60,672 nt of DNA from an uncultured Agathobacter sp. (GTDB taxonomy: Bacteria; Bacillota; Clostridia; Lachnospirales; Lachnospiraceae), in NCBI GenBank assembly GCA_934316545.1, contig CAKRDT010000010.1, positions 1 to 60,672 of the forward strand, written 5' to 3'. A model generated the notes under the pieces. It saw only the letters and a list, made by a program, of their open reading frames with translations. It did no database searches and was not told the origin of the DNA. The translations under genes and the position numbers were made by a program. Of this stretch, positions 9,801-18,923 are shown one piece after another (within the stretch, counting starts at the first letter, position 1; each line of letters starts with the position of its first letter).

Positions 9801-12800
9801 TGTTCCAACCGTAATCTGGATCGTGTTTGTTCCATCCTCCGCCGGTGTTCCCTTGTCATAGACCGGCGTATGTCCTGTCTCCGTGGTTACCCACTGTCCA
9901 AAGGTGTAACCTGCATCCGGCACTGCTTTAAATGTAAACTCAGCCCCTCTGCTTACCTTTGCACCGGACTCAAAATACTCATCGGATGAGCAGATAATCT
10001 TACCTCCCTGCGTGTCGATCAGATTCAGCTTGGTATCCTTCACCTTGAAGTATACCTTAACGGTCGTTGCTCCTGCTTTCATTTCCAGATTCAGACGGTT
10101 CGGATTATTGCCGGCTGCCTGCATCTCTTTCGCCGTATAAGTTTCTGCCTTATATCCCGTTGCTTCAACCGTCCATTTTTCAACCTCATAACCCTCATCC
10201 GGTGTCGCATAAAGCTGTACTGCTGTTCCTCTTGCAAAAAGTCCTTCCGCTGCGCCGTTTGCACTGATTGCAGACGTGCCGACATCCTTAAGTCCATCCG
10301 CCTTCGCATCATATTTCTCTGCGGATACTGTAAGCAGATAGGTCTGTCCGATCACCGTATACTTTGCACCCTCAAACGTAATCTCATAGTTGGCACGCTT
10401 TGCCTCCGATGCATCCGCCTCATCCTTCGTAGTAGTCTCCTTATAACATGGAATAATTGTATAATTACCCGGATCCGTATCCTTTGCCAGGGTTACAGCG
10501 TTACCTGCCGAATTGTATACCTTATATGTGACATCCAGATCCTTTGCACCGACACCCTCCACATTTGTCTCAAGCTTCGGAGCTTCTGCTGGATCCGTAG
10601 GATCCTTGACATCGTCAGCCGGAATCGCACGCACGGTCAATGGCTTCTTTTCTACCATAAAGGCCGCAGATGCAACCATCTTCTCAGAAGCTGCCTCCTT
10701 TGTCATCTCGCTCAAAGCTCCTGCAACTCCTGCTGTAGCTGATCCCTGCGTATTTTCCTGCTCATTCCTCACATATGCGTACAATGTATACTGACCAACA
10801 TCCAGCTTCGTGTCCGCATTAAAGATCTCAAGCTTCTTATCCTTTTCCTTCTGATACTTGTAGATCACATGATCCTTCACTTCTGTTGTGTCAGATTTTC
10901 CTGCACTTACCGTGTACAATACCGGTGAAATCTTATCACCGTAGGTAAACCTTGTCACCACCTGATCACTTGCATCCTTTAAATTCAGCGCATATCCATC
11001 CGCGCTGCCCACTGCAACAATCTGTCCGATTTCCAGTGCCTGATCCTTGAACACATTGTCTCCACTGTAATAATATTTCACAGTGTAGGTTCCATCTGCC
11101 AGTCCTGAAACATCCGCAGATGCCGTTGAATAATACTTATTCTCCGGCTGATTGCCATTTGTCGTGAAAGACTTTGTCTCTGTGCTTGGTATCAGCTTTA
11201 CCGTCTGTGTGTTGATATAGTCTTTTCCTTCGATCGTAAAGGTGACATTTCCATTCGGTGCTGTAATGTTTCCGGTATTTGCAGAATGCAATTCGAGTTC
11301 TGCGTGAATGCCTTTACTATCTTTCTTCTCTCCGTAATTTTGAGCGGTTACCGTGAGGATTCCCTCCGGCGTTCTCTTTGAATATGCAGTCCCAAATGCC
11401 TGCGTATAAGCAGAAATCGAGAATTCCTTCTGTGAGGTCGTATCAAAATAGATGACATTGACACGGCATCTGTAGCTTCCCTTGTCTGCTGCGGATGCAT
11501 TTGTAATTGTCAGTTCATTCGTCTTATATGCCGGCAGATTTACCCACTCACTTCCATTGTACTTCTGCCACTGATAAGACAAGCTCTTGTATTTTTCCGG
11601 CTCCTGCACCGTAACCGTTGCTTTGCCTTCCGCATCCGGATAGATTGCCAGCTTTCCGGCATCCTTTCCATCTTCTATCAATCCGTCTACTCCAAGCGTT
11701 GGATAGCCAAGCATCGTCTTGGTCCGGCAGGAGAGCGGTTCACTGTAAATACTCACCTTCGGATTATAGGAAGATTCCGTCTGAATCTGATACAAATATT
11801 CTGTATACGGACTCAGTCCCTTGTCCGTATAGGAGAACTCATACTTATCCCCTTTCTTCACGCCCTTAGAAAACGGCACATACTGTAAGCGATAGCTTCC
11901 GTTTCCATCCGGGAATTCATAATAACGATAAATCTGGAAACCGGAGACATACTTATCATAGCTCCAGGTCAGTGTCACAGAATCCGGTGTTGTCTCTGCC
12001 ACATCCTGTGCAAAATCCTCCGGAAGAGATGCCGGCTGCTGTACATCCGATACAAGGTAACTTACTACCGGAAAATCCATGTCTGCACTTCTGTAACGAT
12101 AACAGAAAATCTTCCAGTTCATTCCGTAGCCATACGGCTTTGCCTCTGCCGGCATCGCCTGCAGCTCACCGGAGAAGGAGCTTCCCTCCGTGGAAACACT
12201 GACAGAACCACTGCTTCCCTCCGAGCCGGCGATCACACCGACCGTCACGCCTCCTGCACCTGCTCCCGCCTTCGCTTCCACAGAAGTAGAAGACGTATAG
12301 CTTGTACTGGTGGACTTGGACATTGCGATCTCCTGACTGATCGTGTCTCCGCCGCCCTTTGAAGTAAAGCCTACCGATGCCGGTGTTCCCTTATACTCTG
12401 CGATCACATTGTAGCCCGCTGTACTGGACGGATAAGTGGAAGGATCTCCTACCTCATGGCGCAGAACACTGTCCGCGATTGTCGGAAGAATACTGTAATC
12501 CTCCGCAATGCTTTCATACTCACTCAGATCCAGCAGCTTAATGCATGCTTCATGTGGAATATTAACTTCTGATATAATTTTTTCGTACTTTCCGTTTTCA
12601 TCCGGCACATAGGATTCAAACTGATAGATTTCCATCGGAATCGAATACAATGCAACCTTGTCCTCGCCTGAGGTTGCGCTGTAAGAAATCGTCTGCTCCA
12701 GAGAAGACGTATGCTCCGTCTCCCATGTAAAGTTGCTGGTTACCGTAGCTTCTGCTTCCACAGAACCAATCTTTACACCAAACACAGAGAATTCCTGTTC

Positions 12801-15068
12801 AAAAGCGACATAAGCACCCACTGAAATCGTGGAGCTTGAAGTTGAACCGCTCTCCGAACCGGTGGTACTTGAATAACTGGTGGTCGACTCCGCATAGTTT
12901 CCTGACAGATCATCCCGATCTAACAGATCCTTAAAATATGGTGGAGATGCAAGTACCGCAAGCACCTTCGGATCTGTATAACGGTAATCATGTTTTCCTG
13001 CATAATTCATATAGCTGGAATCATTGTCCGTGTTCGCAAAGCATAATGAGAAGGAGCTATTGACCATTTCCTTCTTTGACCAATAATTCTTTCCCCATGG
13101 GCTGATCATAACATGATTGGTTTCTCCCCACGAATTCTTTGCATATTTCTGTTCAACCTGACTTGTAGCATTTCCCCAGCCTTTAAATACCCAGCGATAG
13201 GATTTTCTTCTGATCAATCTGTGGAACCAGTTCTTATAGTAAGCCCGCTTCTCGTATTGCGGAACCTTTCCTCCATCTTCTGTGTAGAACGCTGTCTGAT
13301 CCACGGTAGAAGACACTTCCTGCGTAACCGTCATCAGTGTGCCCGCTCCGTCCACACCGGTCATATCTCCGGCTGCTCCATCATACTCTACATATTCTTT
13401 CTTATTAGCTCCAGGCATAAGCTTATGAACATCCCACGCCTCCGTCAACTCAAGTCCGTTCTTCGTATAACGGAAGATCAGCGAATCAAAATACAGCTTG
13501 TTGCCACCATCATCTGACATACTTTTAGAAATGACAGCAGTATTGGCGGTACATAATGGAAGAGAATAAAATAGATATTTATCTCGACCATATGCCATTG
13601 CTGCATTGACAAGTTCCTTCTTATCGTTTGTCTCAAAGAGATCAAAATTCTTTTCAATATTTGCAGCAAAATTCTTTCCATTCCATGTGTAGAGTGCCAC
13701 ATAGCGGCTATAAGTATTGCCCTTCTTTAAATCGGAGTCTGCCTGTCCACAGAGGATCAATTCTTCCTCTCCGGTTCCGATATCACCAAATTCAAAGGAT
13801 GCTCGCACGATATTGCTTGATCCATAAGTGACATCAAACTGCTGGCTTCTCTTAAAGATATCCTTTCCCTTCGCGCCGAACATGACAACCGCCTTGGAGC
13901 CCTTGTTCTGTGTCGGACCATAATAATATCCCCAGGTACAGGAGAGATCATCAATACCATCTCTGTCCACGTCTCCGCTTGTCATGGAGATCATATTGGA
14001 CACTACATTCCCTTCCTTCAGATAATAGGTCCACGCAAGCGACCAGTTGGATGCCTGTTTGTAACCATTATTTTCCGGTTTCTGTAAGGCGTAGATCGCG
14101 ATTCTGGAATTGTTTTCTTCCGGAATATAGACTGCAACCTCATCCATTCCGTCACCATTCCAGTCACCGGTTGCAACCTGTAGATAATTCTTCAGCTGAT
14201 AAGGATTCTCCGCGAAGTTCTCTGCCTTCTTATCCGATGCACTTCCATCCTCGTTCTCTACCTTAAGATCCGGATTTCCAAGCTTCTTATTCTGTGAGAG
14301 CAGCTCGATTTCTGTACCATATGCCCCCGTTGTGGTTCCTTTTGCATCACCAAATCTCAGATACAGACCACCATCTGCCGCATACTTTTTGCTGTACACC
14401 ATCGCGATCTGTGAAGATTTTCCGGTTTTATTTCCGTCAAAATTACCGGCTGCCACATCAAACATGACACCCTGATCGGATTCTACATTGTCGATTCCGG
14501 TAAGATAGTTTTTGTAGGAATAATTACTATCCTTATTGTGCGTGCCAGAATTCAGCTTCGTATAATTACCGGTCGCACGCAACTCCTCACTTGACACAGT
14601 CCCTGTATCTTTTTTACTTAATGCCTTATCTATCGTTTTCAGTCCCGCGCCATCACCATAGAGACTTGCGGTAAGATCGGCATTCTCTCTTTTAGTATCT
14701 TTCGATGTCTCACCTTGTGCGGACGCACTACCTGTACCGGCATCCAAATCTTTGTTTAATGTGCCGGCATCCGTGCCCAGCCCGATCGTATACAGCTCCG
14801 CTACCGTATTCATCTTGATCGTATCTCTTCCGTACGGATTATCGGTACTGTTCGGATCGTATCCGTCCGGCGCCACGCTGGTATCGATGCCGATCGCAGA
14901 GAACGCATCGCCGCCTGAAGATGATGCATTCGCCGCACTGCCCGATTCATCCGCAGCCGCATATACGCTTAGCGCATTTGCCGGAAGCATGGTAACCACC
15001 ATGGTTGCCGCCAGTATCCAGCCCGCAACGCGTTTGCCTATTGTTCCACTTTGTATTCGTTTTTTCAT
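6876..15068 (-). CDS. Giant secreted multidomain protein (2730 aa)
   Basis: Intact 8.2-kb gene; AGAGGAGA precedes the ATG. Residues 1-38 form a signal peptide ending near VYAAD. Residues about 195-600 hold at least five FG-GAP/VCBS-like propeller repeats (GDWNGDGMDEVAVYI, GDVDRDGIDDL). Residues about 725-980 are beta-rich with long alternating Ser/Thr strands that suggest an aerolysin/ETX-MTX2-like fold. Then come FnIII (about 1015-1110), Ig-like (about 1120-1350), and about 1575-2250 with at least five divergent InlB-type repeats (GYEVEKW, GYTFGQW, GYVFDHW). A Gly/Ser then Lys/Glu linker (about 2345-2400), an uncharacterised domain and a final FnIII-like domain (about 2640-2730) complete it. 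There is no LPXTG, SLH or membrane anchor. Likely a secreted adhesin or effector; function unknown. Confidence 0.85.
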   Translation of the reverse strand: MKKRIQSGTIGKRVAGWILAATMVVTMLPANALSVYAAADESGSAANASSSGGDAFSAIGIDTSVAPDGYDPNSTDNPYGRDTIKMNTVAELYTIGLGTDAGTLNKDLDAGTGSASAQGETSKDTKRENADLTASLYGDGAGLKTIDKALSKKDTGTVSSEELRATGNYTKLNSGTHNKDSNYSYKNYLTGIDNVESDQGVMFDVAAGNFDGNKTGKSSQIAMVYSKKYAADGGLYLRFGDAKGTTTGAYGTEIELLSQNKKLGNPDLKVENEDGSASDKKAENFAENPYQLKNYLQVATGDWNGDGMDEVAVYIPEENNSRIAIYALQKPENNGYKQASNWSLAWTYYLKEGNVVSNMISMTSGDVDRDGIDDLSCTWGYYYGPTQNKGSKAVVMFGAKGKDIFKRSQQFDVTYGSSNIVRASFEFGDIGTGEEELILCGQADSDLKKGNTYSRYVALYTWNGKNFAANIEKNFDLFETNDKKELVNAAMAYGRDKYLFYSLPLCTANTAVISKSMSDDGGNKLYFDSLIFRYTKNGLELTEAWDVHKLMPGANKKEYVEYDGAAGDMTGVDGAGTLMTVTQEVSSTVDQTAFYTEDGGKVPQYEKRAYYKNWFHRLIRRKSYRWVFKGWGNATSQVEQKYAKNSWGETNHVMISPWGKNYWSKKEMVNSSFSLCFANTDNDSSYMNYAGKHDYRYTDPKVLAVLASPPYFKDLLDRDDLSGNYAESTTSYSSTTGSESGSTSSSTISVGAYVAFEQEFSVFGVKIGSVEAEATVTSNFTWETEHTSSLEQTISYSATSGEDKVALYSIPMEIYQFESYVPDENGKYEKIISEVNIPHEACIKLLDLSEYESIAEDYSILPTIADSVLRHEVGDPSTYPSSTAGYNVIAEYKGTPASVGFTSKGGGDTISQEIAMSKSTSTSYTSSTSVEAKAGAGAGGVTVGVIAGSEGSSGSVSVSTEGSSFSGELQAMPAEAKPYGYGMNWKIFCYRYRSADMDFPVVSYLVSDVQQPASLPEDFAQDVAETTPDSVTLTWSYDKYVSGFQIYRYYEFPDGNGSYRLQYVPFSKGVKKGDKYEFSYTDKGLSPYTEYLYQIQTESSYNPKVSIYSEPLSCRTKTMLGYPTLGVDGLIEDGKDAGKLAIYPDAEGKATVTVQEPEKYKSLSYQWQKYNGSEWVNLPAYKTNELTITNASAADKGSYRCRVNVIYFDTTSQKEFSISAYTQAFGTAYSKRTPEGILTVTAQNYGEKKDSKGIHAELELHSANTGNITAPNGNVTFTIEGKDYINTQTVKLIPSTETKSFTTNGNQPENKYYSTASADVSGLADGTYTVKYYYSGDNVFKDQALEIGQIVAVGSADGYALNLKDASDQVVTRFTYGDKISPVLYTVSAGKSDTTEVKDHVIYKYQKEKDKKLEIFNADTKLDVGQYTLYAYVRNEQENTQGSATAGVAGALSEMTKEAASEKMVASAAFMVEKKPLTVRAIPADDVKDPTDPAEAPKLETNVEGVGAKDLDVTYKVYNSAGNAVTLAKDTDPGNYTIIPCYKETTTKDEADASEAKRANYEITFEGAKYTVIGQTYLLTVSAEKYDAKADGLKDVGTSAISANGAAEGLFARGTAVQLYATPDEGYEVEKWTVEATGYKAETYTAKEMQAAGNNPNRLNLEMKAGATTVKVYFKVKDTKLNLIDTQGGKIICSSDEYFESGAKVSRGAEFTFKAVPDAGYTFGQWVTTETGHTPVYDKGTPAEDGTNTIQITVGTNDIGLQAKFIRDSYTVSLVGDIQAYYLKEGADATQEKVYITDGKVVKGDTTIYVERKKGFAAAEGAHITVNGQATDATDTYSFNLTQNTTIALDTVRENYVVTAGAQSSTEGATGGSVVITADDVETASGGQVAGGSKVVFKAVADRGYVFDHWIIDGATGSQTDVYTIDELGAAVSVTAVFRANISHKVTGSVQTANRGSLVYTLYDIYGNIVEENKPYTEEFQMYQGESIEFTAAVNGGSMVEQWVFTENGQEKRYVSSAKRYPGGKITMNESDIEIAAILVSSTSYEMYFHVEAPEATSGGSVSATADGAPVTTGESVPGGSDVVFTATPDEGMMVDHWTITRGDATVEPTAENTVTVMNSEGTTLVDPTYMIEGYKGKQTIRVFFAPIETGTLSITGTSADCEISYVTPIKAEDQTKPEALSAQVRKGATVKLTIKPTDGLVTTLEEVKAQFAAMADEVIVAYTAEGIYEVTLKAAKVSETMEINTDSFIDGLWTVAAEGRSHTISELTSSKPAENVPAGKVRNNASVTFKLIPASGYQLDEAALKAWADENGLTTTLNEDKTVTVAATATKDITSPEELFTKIVTPVIPGGGSSGGSGGGGGVAPAPSTEDNKKEDDKKEEDKKPTDGEGAKEDKSVSVKVEAVETKEEGTLEVKLTQKQQKNLINKAIKENATEVVIQTGELDEEQKDTTDTVKVTLRKSMVEALREADMALRLKTPHGELRLDADALEVVADQLDKNKTISLSVKKEDTKDYRKVVGTKASVVSVALYAGKDKISEFGDGKVLMKLEIPKSLVKSKLEAVYIAEDGTIQRFKNGKVVTEKTTDKNGKSVQKKYYVFETNHFSVYALAKTATVNTYAKQLKAISAVKKTGVKLTVQKVAATKNTIAAMNLTWKKNKADKVDAYQIYCASSKNGKYTRISTTVDASILSYADNTAVSAAGTTYYYKVRGIKKIGGKNYYTKWSNIVAGK

Positions 15069-15141
15069 AAGCGTCTCCTCTCACGTTTTGAATATCTAAG
15101 AGTTTCACAAACGTCTATTTGAATATTCTCTGATTAGCATC

Positions 15142-15211
15142 ATTATATCAGCTCGGAAGCGCCTATTAATTTTTTCGACACGAATTACAATTTATACGAC
15201 ATGAATTACAA
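15142..15211 (-). promoter_or_regulatory. Activator-type promoter with 21-bp-spaced direct repeats (giant gene)
   Basis: On the minus strand, TTGTAATTCATGTCG (15211-15197) and TTGTAATTCGTGTCG (15190-15176) are 14/15 identical and spaced exactly 21 bp, two helical turns. They end about five bases upstream of a poor -35 region (ATTAAT, 15170-15165). The -10 is an extended TGATATAAT (TATAAT at 15147-15142). This layout matches promoters activated by LytTR-type or similar response regulators. The regulator is not in the window. Confidence 0.65.
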
Positions 15212-15246
15212 AACAAAAAAGAGGCTGCTCAATTGTCAACCTCTTC
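15212..15246 (-). terminator. Intrinsic terminator after the AGCS symporter
   Basis: Minus strand AAGAGGTTG (15245-15237) pairs with CAGCCTCTT (15227-15219) with one G-U, 9-base loop, then TTTTTGTTTT. It lies 20 bases past the symporter stop and touches the upstream edge of the direct repeats that precede the giant gene, so it insulates that promoter. Confidence 0.85.
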
Positions 15247-15265
15247 TTGATTCCAATAAACAATT

Positions 15266-16654
15266 TTATTTATTTTTCTTCTTCTCAAATTCACGCAATT
15301 CCCCAAGTGCCTGTCCCCCAAGCAGATAAAGCATGCCGATATTAAAGATCGTCATAAGTCCGATTCCGACATCCCCGAGATCCCACACAAACGTATAGGT
15401 TGCGATGCCGCCGATAAAAAGCATCACAAGTGCAAGGATTTTGTACAATGTCTGCCAGATCCACTTGTCACCAAACAAATAGGCGACATTGCTTCTCGCA
15501 TAAAACAAAATTCCGAGGAACGTCGAAAAACTGAACAGGAATAACGTGATTGCAATAAAGATTACTCCAAACCCGCCAAGATGATGCTTCATCGCCGACT
15601 GTAAGAGATCCATTCCTTCCTTGCCAGCGACCACACTCTGCGGTGCCGTCAGCATGATCATCGCGGTACAGCTGCAAATCACGATCGTATCGATAAACAC
15701 ACCAAGTGCCTGTGTCAGTCCTGCGCGAACCGGAGTATCACACTCTGCGGCAGCCGCCGCGCAAGGCGCCGAACCGGAACCGGCCTCATTCGAAAAAAGA
15801 CCTCTCTTAACACCATTCATCAATACCGCTCCGAATCCGCCGGATACAACCTGACGGATTCCGAATGCTTCCTCAAAAATCTGTCCAAACACCGACGGAA
15901 GTACACCGATATTTCTTACAATAATAAATATCGTGATAAAGAAATAACACATTGCCATAATCGGCACAATCACATCGAGCACTTTGACCGTTGCATTTTT
16001 TCTTAGCACTATAACCGCTGCAATCGCCACAAGAGCAATCGTTGTATAAAGCGGCTTAATATGAAATGCATTCTCAAAAGACGAAGCGACGGAATTGCTG
16101 ATTACCTGACTGATTCCGCACCAACAGATCAGCCCTGCGATTGCAAACAACACCGCGATCAGCATGTAGCGCTTTTTCTTTCCGTATTTATCCTCAAAAT
16201 AATGATGGATATAGTACGCCGGGCCTCCGCGATACCCTCCGTAAAGCGGATCCTTCTCCTTGTGCAGCTGCGCAAGTGTCGCCTCAACGAAAGCCGTAGA
16301 AGATCCGATGAGTGCCGTCACCCACATCCAGAATACGGCACCGGCACCACCTGCAGAGATTGCAGCAACCACACCGACCAGATTTCCCATCCCCACGCGT
16401 GTAGCCGTTGAAACAATCAGCGTCTGAAAGGTGGATAAACTGTCTTTCTGTTCTTTTTTTTCCAGAAGAGACTTTACCATGTCCGGAAAAAGTCTCAACG
16501 GAAGAAATTTCGTTCGTATTGTGAAATAGATTCCGGTCGGAATCAAAAGAATAACTAACAAAGAGATTCCAAGCATGCCTCCTCCGGGCAGCGGAATCCT
16601 AATCAGATCTCCCCACAATAAAGAATAGATTTGTTCAATGATTGAAATGATCAT
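15266..16654 (-). CDS. Sodium:alanine (AGCS family) symporter
   Basis: Na+-coupled amino-acid importer (462 aa, about 11 membrane helices) of the alanine/glycine:cation symporter family. Family signatures: RVGMGNLVGVVAAISAGGAGAVFWMW near residues 90-115 and GLFSNEAGSGSAPCAAAAAECDTPVRAG near 290-315. AAGGGAA lies seven bases before the ATG. It follows thiN by 58 bases on the same strand. The hairpin between them (GCCGC/GCGGC at 16672-16685) has no T run in the minus direction, so some read-through from the upstream operon is possible. Confidence 0.95.
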   Translation of the reverse strand: MIISIIEQIYSLLWGDLIRIPLPGGGMLGISLLVILLIPTGIYFTIRTKFLPLRLFPDMVKSLLEKKEQKDSLSTFQTLIVSTATRVGMGNLVGVVAAISAGGAGAVFWMWVTALIGSSTAFVEATLAQLHKEKDPLYGGYRGGPAYYIHHYFEDKYGKKKRYMLIAVLFAIAGLICWCGISQVISNSVASSFENAFHIKPLYTTIALVAIAAVIVLRKNATVKVLDVIVPIMAMCYFFITIFIIVRNIGVLPSVFGQIFEEAFGIRQVVSGGFGAVLMNGVKRGLFSNEAGSGSAPCAAAAAECDTPVRAGLTQALGVFIDTIVICSCTAMIMLTAPQSVVAGKEGMDLLQSAMKHHLGGFGVIFIAITLFLFSFSTFLGILFYARSNVAYLFGDKWIWQTLYKILALVMLFIGGIATYTFVWDLGDVGIGLMTIFNIGMLYLLGGQALGELREFEKKKNK

Positions 16655-16712
16655 TGCTCGTTCCCTTCTGCGCCGCGATAGCGGCTTTATTATTTATTTG
16701 CCTTGCCCGGAT

Positions 16713-17360
16713 TTAATCGCGCGATTCGATAACCAGAAGCTGTCCGCCGGACAATTCAATGGATGCTTCATCATCCACGATTTCGTTACTGATTCCCAGA
16801 GAATTAAATCCTCCCATCGTATAATCGCAAAGCGGATACTTCACACCCTTTAATGTAACGCCTGTCACCTCTCCACTGTAAGGAATCAGCGACAGATATT
16901 TTCCATACTGCTGCTTTTTCTTAAGAATCACCGAATGATCGGTCATGCGGATGCGATTGTGTGCGTCCAGCAGTTCAATGGAAACATGCTCCTCAAGTCC
17001 GATTCCAAGCAGACCGATGTTGCCGAGTACATGATCCAGTCTGGTTCCGGTGCCTCCAATAATCGTAATCTCATGCGCTCCTCTTCGGATTGCTTCACGG
17101 ATTGCAAACTCCGTATCCGTATCATCCTTAACCGGATTCAGTGCGCAGATATCGATTTCTTCATGTTCACGGAAGAATTCCAGGATGTCCGGATCGACCG
17201 AATCAAAATCGCCGACAATAATATCCGGCAAAATTTTCGTTCGATACAAAAAATCCATGCCGGAGTCTGCTGCCAGTATGACATCGTATCCACCCCTTTT
17301 AATGACTTCTTCCACAAATTCATCGGTCGCTTCCCCACCCGATACAATCAAAAATCTCAT
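16713..17360 (-). CDS. thiN: Thiamine pyrophosphokinase
   Basis: Makes thiamine diphosphate from thiamine and ATP (215 aa). Conserved ILAADSGMDFL, PDIIVGDFDSV, KDDTDTEFAI and GGTGTRLDHVLGN carry the Mg-ATP binding Asp residues and the TRLDH motif; the C-terminal thiamine-binding beta domain ends in GGQLLVIESRD. It starts two bases after the rpe stop, as in many Firmicutes where thiN closes the prkC-rsgA-rpe run. Confidence 0.96.
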   Translation of the reverse strand: MRFLIVSGGEATDEFVEEVIKRGGYDVILAADSGMDFLYRTKILPDIIVGDFDSVDPDILEFFREHEEIDICALNPVKDDTDTEFAIREAIRRGAHEITIIGGTGTRLDHVLGNIGLLGIGLEEHVSIELLDAHNRIRMTDHSVILKKKQQYGKYLSLIPYSGEVTGVTLKGVKYPLCDYTMGGFNSLGISNEIVDDEASIELSGGQLLVIESRD

Positions 17361-17362
17361 TT

Positions 17363-18028
17363 TTAACCCCGTCCGTTCTTCTGCATAATTTCAAGAAAAC
17401 TCTTTACATTCTCATTGATATCTCCACGGAATACCGCCGATCCCGCGACAATAATATTGGCACCTGCATCCATCGCTTCGCTGACATTTTCCAGATTGAT
17501 CCCACCGTCCACTTCAATGTCAACTTTGAGTTTCTCCTGATTCAATAACGCCTTTAGTTCCTTCACTTTATCCAATGTGTACGGAATCAATTTCTGTCCG
17601 CCAAATCCCGGATTCACGGTCATAATAAGAACCATATCCACCTTCGGCAGCACGTGGCGGATCATCTCGATCGGTGTCGCAGGATTGAGCGCAACTCCGG
17701 CAAGGACGCCCCGCTCCTTGATTGCTTCGATCGTGCGGTCCAGATGCCTGCAGCTTTCCGCATGAACCGTAATAATATCTGCGCCGGATTCCACAAACTC
17801 ATCCATGTATCGAATCGGTTCCTCAATCATCAGATGCACATCAAAGATACGGTCTGTGCATGAACGAATGGATTTTATAACAGGAAATCCAAAAGAAATA
17901 CTCGGCACAAAGCAACCGTCCATTACATCAATATGGACGTATTCGGCGCCTGCCTCATCCAGCATCTGCACCTGTTCACCGAGTCTGGCAAAATCTGCCG
18001 ACAATATGGAAGGTGATAAACAGTTCAT
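17363..18028 (-). CDS. rpe: Ribulose-phosphate 3-epimerase
   Basis: Pentose-phosphate pathway TIM-barrel enzyme (221 aa) interconverting ribulose 5-phosphate and xylulose 5-phosphate. Motifs: LSPSILSADFARL at the start, HIDVMDGCFVPSISFG (metal ligands), HLMIEEPIRY, MTVNPGFGGQ and VDGGIN. TAGGAGG precedes the ATG. It sits nine bases after rsgA and two before thiN. Confidence 0.97.
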   Translation of the reverse strand: MNCLSPSILSADFARLGEQVQMLDEAGAEYVHIDVMDGCFVPSISFGFPVIKSIRSCTDRIFDVHLMIEEPIRYMDEFVESGADIITVHAESCRHLDRTIEAIKERGVLAGVALNPATPIEMIRHVLPKVDMVLIMTVNPGFGGQKLIPYTLDKVKELKALLNQEKLKVDIEVDGGINLENVSEAMDAGANIIVAGSAVFRGDINENVKSFLEIMQKNGRG

Positions 18029-18037
18029 ATAGGCCTC

Positions 18038-18916
18038 CTAATACTTACGTTTATTTTTCATTTCTTCATAAAGAAGAACATAATTATCATACCGTACCTG
18101 AGAAATTGCTCCCTCCGACACCGCTTCTTTTACTCCACAATCCGGCTCTCCGATATGACTGCAACAAGTAAACCTGCATTTCGGCTCATGCTCCACAAAT
18201 TCCGGATAGCATCTCCAGAGATCTTCTTTCTCCATCCCCGGCACATCCATGGAACTAAAGCCAGGCGTGTCCATGATGTAGGAATTACTTCCGATCGGAA
18301 TAATTTCCGAATGACGCGTCGTATGCTTTCCTCTTCCAATCTTGTCGCTGATACTCCCGGTCTCCATCTGCACATCATCCTGCAACCGATTGATGAGCGA
18401 TGATTTTCCGACACCGGAAGGGCCTGCGACCGAAGTCGTCCTGCCTTCGAGCAGTTGCCGAAGCCTGTCCACATGCAGTTCCTGTTTTGCGCTGGTAAAC
18501 AGAATCGGATAACCTGCCGGCTCATAGATTTCTCTAAGCCTTCTTTGTTCTTCTTCCGTCACCAGATCGCACTTATTAAAACAGATGGTTACCGGTACAT
18601 GCTGATACTCCATCATGCATAAAAAGCGATCCAGCAGATTGAAATTCGGATCCGGTTTTGCGGCTGCAAAAATGACAAGAGCCATATCAATATTGGCTAC
18701 TGCCGGACGGATCAAAGCATTCTTTCTCGGAAGAACTGCCTCTACATTTCCCAACTTTTTTGTTTCATCCAGTACCGCAATTTCTACATTATCACCAACC
18801 AGCGGCTTAATCTTCTGATTGCGGAAACTTCCCTTTGCTTTACATTCATAAATTCCGGTTTCCGCTGCGTGAACGTAGTAGAAACCGGAAATTCCTTTTA
18901 CAATCTTTCCCTGCAT
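18038..18916 (-). CDS. rsgA: Ribosome small-subunit-dependent GTPase RsgA
   Basis: 30S maturation GTPase (292 aa) with circularly permuted G motifs: G4 CFNKCDLV before G1 GPSGVGKSSLINRL, then G3 DTPGFSSMD. N-terminal OB fold (about residues 1-65), C-terminal zinc site with CRFTCCSH and EPDCGVKEAV. The gap to prkC is only seven bases and no strong Shine-Dalgarno is visible, so translation may depend on coupling to prkC. Confidence 0.96.
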   Translation of the reverse strand: MQGKIVKGISGFYYVHAAETGIYECKAKGSFRNQKIKPLVGDNVEIAVLDETKKLGNVEAVLPRKNALIRPAVANIDMALVIFAAAKPDPNFNLLDRFLCMMEYQHVPVTICFNKCDLVTEEEQRRLREIYEPAGYPILFTSAKQELHVDRLRQLLEGRTTSVAGPSGVGKSSLINRLQDDVQMETGSISDKIGRGKHTTRHSEIIPIGSNSYIMDTPGFSSMDVPGMEKEDLWRCYPEFVEHEPKCRFTCCSHIGEPDCGVKEAVSEGAISQVRYDNYVLLYEEMKNKRKY

Positions 18917-18923
18917 AGGTATT

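Noticed and set aside
9237..9989. 250-aa plus-strand frame opposite the giant gene
   Set aside because: Cys/Arg/Ile-rich shadow of an intact coding strand; no ribosome site or recognisable domain.
6876..15068. Giant gene as a fusion artefact or pseudogene
   Set aside because: The frame is open for 2730 codons with consistent codon use, a signal peptide, a good ribosome site and ordered domains.
16672..16685. Terminator between thiN and the AGCS gene
   Set aside because: The GCCGC/GCGGC hairpin has a T-rich tail only in the plus direction, where no gene ends.
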